NCBI GenBank assembly: GCA_016708785.1
Contig: JADJFC010000014.1
Span: 1-64,000, forward strand
Reading direction: 5' to 3'
DNA from: Bacteroidota bacterium
GTDB taxonomy: Bacteria; Bacteroidota; Bacteroidia; AKYH767-A; 2013-40CM-41-45
DNA length: 64,000 nucleotides
The notes under the pieces are model-generated. The model saw only the letters and a list, made by a program, of their open reading frames with translations, ran no database searches and was not told the origin of the DNA. The position numbers were made by a program, and so were the translations under genes. Numbering within the stretch: the first letter of the stretch is position 1; the number at the start of each line of letters is the position of its first letter. This document shows positions 1 through 8,151 of the stretch, one piece after another.

Positions 1-1831
1 TACATGCAACGGATCTCGCATACGGCGGTTCATGGTGTAAAGAGTGGCCCATGAAAGTTTGTTCAGGACGGATTTTCTTGTAGTGGTCGAGCATGGATTC
101 ATAACCGCGTTGGGCTAATCGTTTCAATGTGATCGTGGTGATCAGAATGGGACTTTGTGCAGCCGCCCATCCACCTTTTCGCGTGCGGCTCCATGCATAG
201 GCATGATGGTAATCAACGCCGAGTCGCATCAGATTCCTTCTCTTGCGTTCGGGCTTCTTCCAATCTTTCCAGATGCAGTAACGAAGTCGGTTGCGTAACC
301 AACTATCTAACGTTCCCCGGTTTGCCGATCAGACTTCCTAAGCGGAAGTATTCTAACCAACCTCTCTGAACTGTTTTGAGTTGTTGAATGCGTTCGCCTA
401 TCGATAGCAGTGCCGTTTTGCGGGTGATGGTTCCTGATCTTTTCTTTCAACTCCTTCAACTTCCTTCGCTCGCCACTATTGTGGTACTTGCCCTTCTCTC
501 CTTTCTTGTACGTGGGTACAAAATTGTAGCCAAGTAGTTTGAAACTAGAAGGATTGCGGATGCCGCTCTTCTCGCGGTTGATCGGAAGTTTAGTTTTGTT
601 CTTTTAGAAAAGATAAACATCATTCCCGATCTTCTTTGCCTGCGAATGACTCCGCAATAAATACTAAAGTCATCGGCATAGCGGACATCCTACAGTTCCG
701 CTTTTCCAGTGCCTGTCAATTCATGTAGCATGATGTTAGACAACAGCGGACTCAGCGGACTTCCTGTGGCACTCCCTTTTCTTCGCTTGACTAATTTGCC
801 TTCGATCAAGATCGGGGCGCGTAGCCGATGACGAATCAGTCGGAGAGTGGTCTTACACTTCACCTTACGATACAGCAGTTGAAGCAAATACAATGATCCA
901 CTTCATCGAAGAGTTTTCAGATCGATGTCCACAATGTGATTCAACCTGTCATTGATATACTGCTGTGATTGCTGCACGCATTGATGGGCGTTCTTTCCCG
1001 GACGAAATCCGTAGCTGTATGGTTTGAAATCAAATTCAAACTTGGGCGTGATCGCTTGTGCCACGCATTGCTGTAACCATCGATCCACCACTGTTGCGAA
1101 TTCCCAGCGGTCGCATCTTTCCATTGCTCTTGGGATGGAAACCCCGAGAATCGGTTGAACTTTATAATCGCCATACTTCAATGCCTGTGCTATTTTCGTT
1201 TTGTTCCGCGAACAAATTCGCTCAGCGCAGTTACGCCATGCCGTCCACGCCTGCCGAACCCTTGTTCCGCATCACATGAATGCATGCCTCTTGCATATTC
1301 CGTACATTGATCACTCGTTCAATCATCTTCTCTTCTCACTACAATAAATTTTCTTGGGTTCCATTTATCCCAGGGCTTCTCTCCCTTTCAGAAAGCGATC
1401 CCTGCATCATTTGGAACCACACCATATTCAGTCCTTCGTTAGATCGTGAGTCCTCAATCTTTTCATTGGCTCGTTGCCTCTAACTACTATGACCTCTGCT
1501 GACTTCTTCGCTTGTCCAGCACGTGGACACGAAGACCTCCCTCAGTAAGTCAAATACCCTTAAAGTTTACTCCTGCTGAATCTACATCGTTGAACTTTTG
1601 TACACTTTGGACTTTGGTATGCTGTGCTACCTTATCCGTTCAACGATGCCTCCTATTCAGTTTCTGTTCGTCAGTGCAAACACTCACTTAGTCTCGCTTA
1701 CTTCAGTACATACCTCACGATACACCACCTTGCGACTTACTAAACTTCGGGTCGTTACTCCCGCGTTACAGGGGACTTTCACCCGTTGGGGTTCTTCTTT
1801 TAAAGAACTATATTTGACATTCGAGGCACAC
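1..1831 (-). mobile_element. Group II intron copy 1, incomplete and degraded
   Basis: This copy aligns along its whole length with the two intact introns at 3602-5489 and 6263-8151. The minus-strand 5' end lies near 1831 (GTGTGCC here, GTGCGCC in the other copies), and the 3' end is lost because the window opens inside ribozyme domain V. It carries many one-base insertions and deletions relative to copies 2 and 3, often in short homopolymers, plus an inserted triplet in domain V near position 8. It is flanked on the right by an attC-like repeat. It could be a decayed copy or a poorly sequenced contig end; the homopolymer nature of many differences makes the second quite possible. Confidence 0.85.
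30..1326 (-). pseudogene. ltrA: Broken group II intron reverse transcriptase/maturase
   Basis: This region corresponds to the 434-residue intron protein of copies 2 and 3, with the start codon position conserved at 1326 and the stop near 30. The reading frame is broken by several frameshifts. Fragments of the reverse transcriptase can still be read at 903-1181, covering the fingers region and the first catalytic-aspartate motif (VDIDLK), and at 690-893, covering the GSPLSPLLSN motif. The YADD catalytic box is interrupted (the DNA reads as a frameshift around 670-690). As written it cannot make a functional protein. Whether this is true decay or sequencing error cannot be decided from the sequence. 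Confidence 0.8.
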
Positions 1832-1921
1832 ACACTGCACTGCCAAAACATTATTATTTGACTCTTTTTATTTTTATATTTCGGTAAAAAAATAATGCTT
1901 CAAGCATACTAAACGTTGCAA
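1832..1921 (+). repeat. attC-like site A, interrupted by intron copy 1
   Basis: Directly after the intron end comes ACACTGCACTGCC, then AAACATTATT, a T-rich centre, AAAAATAATGCTT and finally AAAC-GTTGCAA. The two halves can pair as a long imperfect stem. It is the same repeat family as sites C, D and E at 8152, 8833 and 9476. The terminal heptamer GTTGCAA departs from GTTRRRY at one position (C in the second R). The other end of the site lies beyond the intron, outside the window. Confidence 0.65.
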
Positions 1922-2003
1922 GTGTAACAGACCGACAATCCTAAACAAGCCAGCAATAAATTTTGACTGAAAAAGAAAATGTTGAAAACTTTTATTTCAT
2001 TAA

Positions 2004-2026
2004 GTTAGTTATCCTAACTATATTTG
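2004..2026 (+). promoter_or_regulatory. Promoter with overlapping palindromic operator
   Basis: GTTAG (2004-2008) and CTAAC (2014-2018) form an inverted repeat immediately before a Bacteroidota-type -7 element TATATTTG (2019-2026). The 13-mer TAGTTATCCTAAC here recurs as an exact reverse complement at 2317-2329, in the same position relative to a second TAnnTTTG box. A repressor bound here would cover the promoter. The MarR-type regulator encoded at 2966-3583 is the obvious candidate, by inference from position. Confidence 0.65.
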
Positions 2027-2065
2027 CACCGACAATAATGTCATAACAAATTAAATTCATAAAAA

Positions 2066-2299
2066 ATGAGTAAATCAGTTTTCTATCACGCAGGTTGTCC
2101 TGTTTGCGTTAGTGCAGAACACGACATCATTAACCTTTTAGGTTCAGACAAAGTTGAAGTAGTTCACTTTGGTAACGACAAGTCAAGAATTGACGAAGCA
2201 GAAAAAGCAGGTGTAAAATCTGTTCCAGCATTGGTTACACCAAATGGAAATGTGCTACACATCAACTTTGGTGCATCAATGGCAGACGTAAAAGGTTAA
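2066..2299 (+). CDS. Small thioredoxin/glutaredoxin-fold protein with CPVC motif
   Basis: This 77-residue protein opens with a beta strand (KSVFYHA) followed by GCPVC at residues 10-14, the CxxC position of thioredoxin-like folds. Later comes VKSVPALV, which contains the cis-proline turn typical of the fold. It is short for a thioredoxin and closer in size to a glutaredoxin or a minimal redox-sensing protein. There is no signal peptide, so it is probably cytoplasmic. It follows the operator-promoter at 2004-2026 and precedes a DUF2024 gene and a MarR-family regulator, which suggests a regulated thiol-redox module. The precise substrate is unknown. The gene lies between attC-like sites A and B, so it may travel as part of an integron-type cassette. 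Confidence 0.8.
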   Translation: MSKSVFYHAGCPVCVSAEHDIINLLGSDKVEVVHFGNDKSRIDEAEKAGVKSVPALVTPNGNVLHINFGASMADVKG

Positions 2300-2305
2300 A
2301 AAATT

Positions 2306-2342
2306 TGCCCCATAAAGTTAGGATAACTACCTTTGTGGGGCA
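2306..2342 (+). promoter_or_regulatory. Hairpin holding a second operator and promoter box
   Basis: TGCCCCATAAAG (2306-2317) pairs with CTTTGTGGGGCA (2331-2342), a 12-bp stem with one G-T pair. The loop carries most of GTTAGGATAACTA, the reverse complement of the operator core at 2006-2018. A -7-like box TACCTTTG covers 2328-2335. The element could terminate transcription after the thioredoxin-like gene and also start the DUF2024 transcript under the same repressor. The arrangement is visible; the dual function is inferred. Confidence 0.55.
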
Positions 2343-2357
2343 TTTTAAAAATGTAAA

Positions 2358-2702
2358 ATGAAACCAATTTTAAATATTGTTTTGCTTTTAATCTGTTTTC
2401 AAGGTTATAGCCAAACTCAACATAAAACAAATACTAAAATGAAAATAGCAGTATGGGACACCTATGTAACAAAAAAAGACGGAACAATAATGCATTTTGA
2501 CATTCTTGCACCCGAAACCATTAAAGATACAAGCGTAATATATAATTATGGTAAGGATTATTTAAAATCAAAAGAGCAAGAAGAACAACCTTTGACATCA
2601 AAGGAATGTAGATTTTGCCACGTTGAAACTTTACGACCACAATGGGAAACAGAAATTAAGCAAAATGGATATTTCATCATTGAAATGGAAAATTGTAATT
2701 AA
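2358..2702 (+). CDS. DUF2024 family protein with N-terminal signal-like extension
   Basis: From residue 28 the sequence reads MKIAVWDTYV and continues through IMHFDILAPE, VIYNYGKDYL and a CxxC-containing CRFCHVE to IIEMENCN, matching the small DUF2024 family of unknown function. Family members normally begin at MKIAVWD, which here would be an internal start at 2439. The preceding 27 residues look like a signal peptide (ILNIVLLLICFQGYSQ), so the protein may be exported, or the true start may be 2439. It sits between the CPVC thioredoxin-like gene and the MarR regulator, with its own operator-promoter. The conserved cysteines and the neighbours suggest redox or metal sensing, but this is inference. 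Confidence 0.8.
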   Translation: MKPILNIVLLLICFQGYSQTQHKTNTKMKIAVWDTYVTKKDGTIMHFDILAPETIKDTSVIYNYGKDYLKSKEQEEQPLTSKECRFCHVETLRPQWETEIKQNGYFIIEMENCN

Positions 2703-2744
2703 TGAAAAAGATGCGAAAATAGAAGACATAATATTTCTTTTTAA

Positions 2745-2900
2745 AACACGTTAAAAAAAAGAAAAAAAAAAAAAATTTTAATGATGTAGCCATGAGGAAG
2801 CATTTACCAATTGCGTGCTCGTTTCGGCACCATGGAAACATATTGCTTTAAGCAAAACACAACAAAGGAAAAAACGAATTTTGGGGGGGGATTTTAAAAA
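2745..2900. other. Low-complexity stretch of doubtful assembly quality
   Basis: Long A runs near 2752-2775 and a run of nine or so G near 2883-2891 flank ordinary-looking sequence that encodes no convincing protein. The pattern resembles the far larger homopolymer block at 32160-32720. It separates the DUF2024 gene from the MarR gene. It may be a misassembled join or low-quality read ends. Confidence 0.5.
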
Positions 2901-2965
2901 GTTGATGCCTTTTGAAGGAGAGCAAAATTAAGCAGGAACAGCGTTTATGCTTCAAATCAAACTGT

Positions 2966-3583
2966 ATGAAAAAATCGGCATTCGACTTAGAACACCAAAA
3001 TTCGAGTATTGAAAGCAAAATTATTGCTTCATTAGAAAGGGTTTCACAGGCATTTAGAGTTTTGCTTTGGAACGAGAGTAAAGAACATTCGCTAAGCCCA
3101 ATTCAGGTTCAAGTGCTGATATTTTTATTACATCATTCAGACCAAAAAAGGAAAGTGAGTTACTTGGCAGACGAGTTTAATATGACAAAAGCAACTATCA
3201 GCGACACCATAAAAACTCTTGAACAAAAACAACTCATCAAAAAAGAATTCGAGCAACACGACACAAGAAGTTATATAATTCAGCTAACAAAAAAAGGAAA
3301 AGAAATTGCAGAACAGACTTCTTTGTTTGCAAAACAAATTCAAGTTCCTATTGACAAATTGCATTCAACAGACAAAGAAAATTTATTATTAAGTTTATTA
3401 GACATCATTCATCATTTGAATAAATCAGGAATAATAACTATTCAAAGAATGTGTTTTACTTGCCATTTCTATAAAGCAAACAAAAACGGACAAGAACACT
3501 TTTGCGGACTTCTAAACACCAAACTTGCCGACACAGAATTACGCATTGACTGTGCAGAACATAATCAAAAACAAGCTGTATGA
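2966..3583 (+). CDS. MarR-family transcriptional regulator with Cys-rich C terminus
   Basis: This is a winged-helix regulator of about 205 residues. The DNA-binding part includes VSYLADEFNMTKATISDTIKT (strand-helix-helix) and a wing ending in SYIIQLTKKG. The C-terminal extension contains CFTCHFY, HFCGLL and LRIDCAEH, with four cysteines and two histidines that could bind metal or sense oxidation. I place the start at 2966 (ATGAAAAAATCG) because the upstream extension begins with TTG in poor sequence. It likely represses the two upstream promoters through the repeated GTTAG/CTAAC operator. The stop codon lies some 18 nt before intron copy 2, which interrupts the attC-like site closing this cassette. 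Confidence 0.85.
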   Translation: MKKSAFDLEHQNSSIESKIIASLERVSQAFRVLLWNESKEHSLSPIQVQVLIFLLHHSDQKRKVSYLADEFNMTKATISDTIKTLEQKQLIKKEFEQHDTRSYIIQLTKKGKEIAEQTSLFAKQIQVPIDKLHSTDKENLLLSLLDIIHHLNKSGIITIQRMCFTCHFYKANKNGQEHFCGLLNTKLADTELRIDCAEHNQKQAV

Positions 3584-3648
3584 CAAGAACACCAGCAGGT
3601 AATCGAGTAGCCCGCCCTACGCAAAATTACGTAGGGAGAGGCTCTCAC

Positions 3649-3683
3649 ACCACCGTACATGCGGATCTCGCATACGGCGGTTC
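3649..3683 (-). ncRNA. Group II intron domain V, copy 2
   Basis: On the minus strand the segment reads GAACCGCCGTATGCG-AGAT-CCGCATGTACGGTGGT, a 34-35 nt hairpin with a tetraloop-like cap and a two-base bulge, as expected for the catalytic domain V. The domain VI stem follows at about 3602-3646. The same element occurs in copy 3, and the window begins inside the equivalent in copy 1. Confidence 0.85.
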
Positions 3684-4986
3684 ATGGTGTAAAAGAGTGG
3701 CCCATGAAAGTTTGTTCAGGACGGATTTTCTTGTAGTGGTCGAGCATGGATTCATAACCGCGTTGGGCTAATCGTTTCAATGTGATCGTGGTGATCAGAA
3801 TGGGACTTTGTGCAACCGCCCATCCACCTTTTCGCGTGCGGCTCCATGCATAGGCATGATGGTAATCAACGCCGAGTCGCATCAGATTCCTTCTCTTGCG
3901 TTCGGGCTTCTTCCAATCTTTCCAGATGCAGTAACGAAGTCGGTTGCGTACCCAACTATCTAACGTTCCCAATTTGCCGATCAGACTTCCTAAGCGGAAG
4001 TATTCTAACCAACCTCTCTGAACTGTTTTGAGTTGTTGAATGCGTTCGCCTATCGATAGCGGTGCCGTTTTGCGGGTGATGGTTCTGATCTTTTCTTTCA
4101 ACTCCTTCCAACTTCCTTCGCTCGCCACTAATTGGTACTTGCCCTTCTCTCCTTTCTTGTACGTGGGTACAAAATTGTAACCAAGTAGTTTGAAACTTGA
4201 AGGATTGCGGATGCCGCTCTTCTCGCGGTTGATCGGAAGTTTTAGTTTGTTCTTTAAGAAAAGATAAACATCATTCCCGATCTTCTTTGCCTGCGAATGA
4301 CTCACGCAATAAATACTAAAGTCATCGGCATAGCGGACATACTTACAGTTCCGCTTTTCCAATTGCCTGTCCAATTCATGTAGCATGATGTTAGACAACA
4401 GCGGACTCAGCGGACTTCCCTGTGGCACTCCTTTTCTTCGCTTGACTAATTTGCCTTCGATCAAGATCGGGGCGCGTAGCCATTGACGAATCAGTCGGAG
4501 AGTGGTCTTACACTTCACCTTACGATACAGCAGTTGAAGCAAAATACAATGATCCACTTCATCGAAGAAGTTTTTCAGATCGATGTCCACAATGTGATTC
4601 AACCTGTCATTGATATACTGCTGTGATTGCTGCACGCATTGATGGGCGTTCTTTCCCGGACGAAATCCGTAGCTGTATGGTTTGAAATCGAATTCAAACT
4701 TGGGCGTGATCGCTTGTGCCACGCATTGCTGTAACCATCGATCCACCACTGTTGGAATTCCCAGCAGTCGCATCTTTCCATTGCTCTTGGGGATGGAAAC
4801 CCCGAGAATCGGTTGAACTTTATAATCGCCATACTTCAATGCCTGTGCTATTTTCGTTTTGTTCCCGCGAACAAATTCGCTCAGCGCAGTTACGCGCATG
4901 CCGTCCACGCCTGCCGAACCCTTGTTCCGCATCACATGAATGCATGCCTCTTGCATATTCCGTACATTGATCACTCGTTCAATCAT
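3682..4986 (-). CDS. ltrA: Group II intron reverse transcriptase/maturase, copy 2
   Basis: The 434-residue intron-encoded protein would splice the intron RNA and copy it into DNA. Reverse transcriptase motifs occur in order: GVDGM near residue 26, PKSNGKMRLLGIP near 66-78, YSYGFRPGK near 109-117, VDIDLKNFFDEVDH (first catalytic Asp), GVPQGSPLSPLLSN near 190, and YADD near 220 with the two further catalytic aspartates. The C-terminal maturase region includes WLEYFR, WVRNRLR and a long basic tail. There is no C-terminal HNH endonuclease, which fits class C introns that use stem-loop targets. The stop codon overlaps the first base pairs of domain V. The start ATG has a GAGAAGAG-type purine tract just upstream. 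It is identical in sequence to the protein of copy 3. Confidence 0.95.
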   Translation of the reverse strand: MIERVINVRNMQEACIHVMRNKGSAGVDGMRVTALSEFVRGNKTKIAQALKYGDYKVQPILGVSIPKSNGKMRLLGIPTVVDRWLQQCVAQAITPKFEFDFKPYSYGFRPGKNAHQCVQQSQQYINDRLNHIVDIDLKNFFDEVDHCILLQLLYRKVKCKTTLRLIRQWLRAPILIEGKLVKRRKGVPQGSPLSPLLSNIMLHELDRQLEKRNCKYVRYADDFSIYCVSHSQAKKIGNDVYLFLKNKLKLPINREKSGIRNPSSFKLLGYNFVPTYKKGEKGKYQLVASEGSWKELKEKIRTITRKTAPLSIGERIQQLKTVQRGWLEYFRLGSLIGKLGTLDSWVRNRLRYCIWKDWKKPERKRRNLMRLGVDYHHAYAWSRTRKGGWAVAQSPILITTITLKRLAQRGYESMLDHYKKIRPEQTFMGHSFTP

Positions 4987-5489
4987 CTTCTCTTCTCACT
5001 ACAATAAATTTTCTTGGGTTCCATTTATCGCAGGGCTTCTCTCCCTTTCAGAAAACGATCCTGCATCATTTGGAACCACACCATGTTCAGTCCTTCGTTA
5101 GATCGTGAGTCCTCCAATCTTTTCATTGGCTCGTTGCCTCTAACTACTATGACCTCTGCTGACTTCTTCGCTTGTCCAGCACGTGGACACGAAGACCTCC
5201 CTCGGTAAGTCAAATACCCTTAAAGTTTACTCCTGCTGAATCTACATCGTTGAACTTTTGTACACTTTGGACTTTGGTATGCTGTGCTACCTTATCCGTT
5301 CAACGATGCCTCCTATTCAGTTTCTGTTCGTCAGTGCAAACACTCGCAGTCTCGCTTACTTCAGTGCATACCTCACGATACACCACCTTGCGACTTACTA
5401 AACTTCGGGTCGTTACTCCCGCGTTACAGGGACTTTCACCCGTTGGGGTTCTTCTTTTAAAAGAACTATATTTGACATTCGAGGCGCAC

Positions 5490-5614
5490 ACAGCGGTTTG
5501 GCAAAAGTGGCGGTTTCGTTCTCCGCAGACACATTTGTAGTTAATCAAACTTTTGTTCTCCGCATCAACATTTGTGGTTAAAATCCACCTTCGCCAAAGC
5601 CCAAAACGTTAGTG
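5490..5614 (+). repeat. attC-like site B, interrupted by intron copy 2
   Basis: After the intron comes ACAGCGGTTTGGCAAAAGTGG, which pairs with CCACCTTCGCCAAAGCCC near 5585-5602; the site ends AAAAC-GTTAGTG at 5608-5614. The centre contains two copies of a TTTTGTTCTCCGCA/TTCGTTCTCCGCA-like motif. It has a different arm sequence from sites A, C, D and E but the same architecture, as expected for attC sites. With the intron removed, the left end reads GGTAACAGCGG, leaving the AAC box at the insertion point. Confidence 0.65.
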
Positions 5615-5620
5615 GCAAAT

Positions 5621-6251
5621 ATGAAACGACACCTTTTGCACATTATTTGTTTTTAACAATGAGTTTCTATGGACAGCAGATAAATCGACTGCATTCAGTG
5701 AATAAAATTTAGGAACAATTGAATCAAATAGCAAAAACAGTTAGGTCCTTGGAATGTTTTTAATGGCCAAAAATATTATGATAATGCAGTTTAAAACTCG
5801 GAGTTGCCTTCAACTTTTCAGTTCACACTATCATAATGGACAGACACAAATTTTTTTTGGGACAAACTCTTACCAAAACTACTTTCAAAATTGTGACATT
5901 GATAATTGGGAACGACTCAGAAGTCTATTGAAAGACAATATCAACTTTCAACATGATCAATTGAAAAATATAAATGCAAATGGCAAAATTATCGGACATT
6001 GAACAGTTAATAAAAATATAAAGGATTTACACTCAACAACAAATTCAACAGCATCAAAAAAGAAGACTGCTAAAATGGCTGGATAATTTCAAAATCCAAT
6101 TGGCAAAACACAATTTTATGTCTACTGATCAGGAGACAAGCAATCTAGACAATATTTTCTTGACAATAAATTAAAAAGTCGGGACCTTGATTGGACTTAA
6201 AGAAGATTACAAACACTTAAAATCAAAACTTGGATTAAGGATAAAAAAATA
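5621..6251 (+). pseudogene. Broken cassette gene of unknown function
   Basis: This interval lies between attC site B and intron copy 3. An ATG occurs 6 nt after the site, but the frame is broken repeatedly; the longest readable piece is 5754-6002. The final frame reads LKSKLGLRIKK and stops at 6249-6251, 11 nt before the intron, exactly where a cassette gene should end. Codon use in the pieces looks coding (for example WLDNFKIQLAKHN in one frame and WERLRSLLKDN in another). I do not recognise the family. It may be decayed or affected by indel errors. Confidence 0.4.
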
Positions 6252-6309
6252 ACTGCCACATAATCGAGTAGCCCGCCCTACGCAAAATTACGTAGGGAGA
6301 GGCTCTCAC

Positions 6310-6344
6310 ACCACCGTACATGCGGATCTCGCATACGGCGGTTC
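6310..6344 (-). ncRNA. Group II intron domain V, copy 3
   Basis: This is the same 35-nt hairpin as at 3649-3683, sequence-identical, immediately downstream of the reverse transcriptase stop codon on the minus strand. Domain VI follows at about 6263-6307. Confidence 0.85.
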
Positions 6345-7647
6345 ATGGTGTAAAAGAGTGGCCCATGAAAGTTTGTTCAGGACGGATTTTCTTGTAGTGG
6401 TCGAGCATGGATTCATAACCGCGTTGGGCTAATCGTTTCAATGTGATCGTGGTGATCAGAATGGGACTTTGTGCAACCGCCCATCCACCTTTTCGCGTGC
6501 GGCTCCATGCATAGGCATGATGGTAATCAACGCCGAGTCGCATCAGATTCCTTCTCTTGCGTTCGGGCTTCTTCCAATCTTTCCAGATGCAGTAACGAAG
6601 TCGGTTGCGTACCCAACTATCTAACGTTCCCAATTTGCCGATCAGACTTCCTAAGCGGAAGTATTCTAACCAACCTCTCTGAACTGTTTTGAGTTGTTGA
6701 ATGCGTTCGCCTATCGATAGCGGTGCCGTTTTGCGGGTGATGGTTCTGATCTTTTCTTTCAACTCCTTCCAACTTCCTTCGCTCGCCACTAATTGGTACT
6801 TGCCCTTCTCTCCTTTCTTGTACGTGGGTACAAAATTGTAACCAAGTAGTTTGAAACTTGAAGGATTGCGGATGCCGCTCTTCTCGCGGTTGATCGGAAG
6901 TTTTAGTTTGTTCTTTAAGAAAAGATAAACATCATTCCCGATCTTCTTTGCCTGCGAATGACTCACGCAATAAATACTAAAGTCATCGGCATAGCGGACA
7001 TACTTACAGTTCCGCTTTTCCAATTGCCTGTCCAATTCATGTAGCATGATGTTAGACAACAGCGGACTCAGCGGACTTCCCTGTGGCACTCCTTTTCTTC
7101 GCTTGACTAATTTGCCTTCGATCAAGATCGGGGCGCGTAGCCATTGACGAATCAGTCGGAGAGTGGTCTTACACTTCACCTTACGATACAGCAGTTGAAG
7201 CAAAATACAATGATCCACTTCATCGAAGAAGTTTTTCAGATCGATGTCCACAATGTGATTCAACCTGTCATTGATATACTGCTGTGATTGCTGCACGCAT
7301 TGATGGGCGTTCTTTCCCGGACGAAATCCGTAGCTGTATGGTTTGAAATCGAATTCAAACTTGGGCGTGATCGCTTGTGCCACGCATTGCTGTAACCATC
7401 GATCCACCACTGTTGGAATTCCCAGCAGTCGCATCTTTCCATTGCTCTTGGGGATGGAAACCCCGAGAATCGGTTGAACTTTATAATCGCCATACTTCAA
7501 TGCCTGTGCTATTTTCGTTTTGTTCCCGCGAACAAATTCGCTCAGCGCAGTTACGCGCATGCCGTCCACGCCTGCCGAACCCTTGTTCCGCATCACATGA
7601 ATGCATGCCTCTTGCATATTCCGTACATTGATCACTCGTTCAATCAT
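6343..7647 (-). CDS. ltrA: Group II intron reverse transcriptase/maturase, copy 3
   Basis: The 434-residue protein is identical to that of copy 2, with the same motif order: GVDGM, GFRPGK, VDIDLK, QGSPLSPLLSN, YADD and the basic maturase tail, without an endonuclease domain. Complete identity between the two proteins, and only about two differences across the whole introns, indicates either very recent movement or gene conversion. Either of these two copies could supply protein in trans to the damaged copy 1. Confidence 0.95.
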   Translation of the reverse strand: MIERVINVRNMQEACIHVMRNKGSAGVDGMRVTALSEFVRGNKTKIAQALKYGDYKVQPILGVSIPKSNGKMRLLGIPTVVDRWLQQCVAQAITPKFEFDFKPYSYGFRPGKNAHQCVQQSQQYINDRLNHIVDIDLKNFFDEVDHCILLQLLYRKVKCKTTLRLIRQWLRAPILIEGKLVKRRKGVPQGSPLSPLLSNIMLHELDRQLEKRNCKYVRYADDFSIYCVSHSQAKKIGNDVYLFLKNKLKLPINREKSGIRNPSSFKLLGYNFVPTYKKGEKGKYQLVASEGSWKELKEKIRTITRKTAPLSIGERIQQLKTVQRGWLEYFRLGSLIGKLGTLDSWVRNRLRYCIWKDWKKPERKRRNLMRLGVDYHHAYAWSRTRKGGWAVAQSPILITTITLKRLAQRGYESMLDHYKKIRPEQTFMGHSFTP

Positions 7648-8151
7648 CTTCTCTTCTCACTACAATAAATTTTCTTTGGTTCCATTTATCGCAGGGCTTC
7701 TCTCCCTTTCAGAAAACGATCCCTGCATCATTTGGAACCACACCATGTTCAGTCCTTCGTTAGATCGTGAGTCCTCCAATCTTTTCATTGGCTCGTTGCC
7801 TCTAACTACTATGACCTCTGCTGACTTCTTCGCTTGTCCAGCACGTGGACACGAAGACCTCCCTCGGTAAGTCAAATACCCTTAAAGTTTACTCCTGCTG
7901 AATCTACATCGTTGAACTTTTGTACACTTTGGACTTTGGTATGCTGTGCTACCTTATCCGTTCAACGATGCCTCCTATTCAGTTTCTGTTCGTCAGTGCA
8001 AACACTCGCAGTCTCGCTTACTTCAGTGCATACCTCACGATACACCACCTTGCGACTTACTAAACTTCGGGTCGTTACTCCCGCGTTACAGGGACTTTCA
8101 CCCGTTGGGGTTCTTCTTTTAAAAGAACTATATTTGACATTCGAGGCGCAC

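Larger units (their letters stand above)
3602..5489 (-). mobile_element. Group II intron copy 2 (probable class C, in attC site B)
   Basis: The minus-strand 5' end reads GTGCGCC (intron consensus GUGYG) at 5489. The 3' end is CTACTCGAT at 3602, preceded by a domain VI-like hairpin (CCTACG/CGTAGG arms). Boundaries can slide by about 3 nt; I chose those that leave a TAAC box at the junction. The element is about 1.89 kb: roughly 500 nt of domains I-III, a reverse transcriptase, then domains V and VI. It differs from copy 3 by about two bases: one missing C near 5058 and one G/T near 5014. The short ribozyme, endonuclease-less RT and insertion beside a stem-loop fit class IIC, specifically the attC-targeting group, by inference. 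Confidence 0.92.
6263..8151 (-). mobile_element. Group II intron copy 3 (probable class C, in attC site C)
   Basis: This 1.89-kb element is almost identical to copy 2 and has the same ends: GTGCGCC at 8151 on the minus strand and CTACTCGAT at 6263. Removing it joins CCACATA to ACACCGCATTGCC, which restores TAACACCGCAT, the same left boundary seen in the uninterrupted sites D and E. This supports the boundaries chosen and shows that the intron entered the bottom strand of an attC-like site, within the GTT of its edge box. The opposite orientation to the cassette genes is that reported for attC-targeting group IIC introns. Confidence 0.92.

Noticed and set aside
3682..4986. Diversity-generating retroelement or retron reverse transcriptase
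   Set aside because: The protein carries group II maturase features (QGSPLSPLLSN, YADD, basic maturase tail), and a domain V/VI ribozyme lies directly downstream. No variable/template repeat or msr-msd structure was seen.
157..7870. Many small plus-strand open frames antisense to the intron genes
   Set aside because: They repeat with every intron copy, carry no conserved motif and are shadows of the reverse transcriptase.
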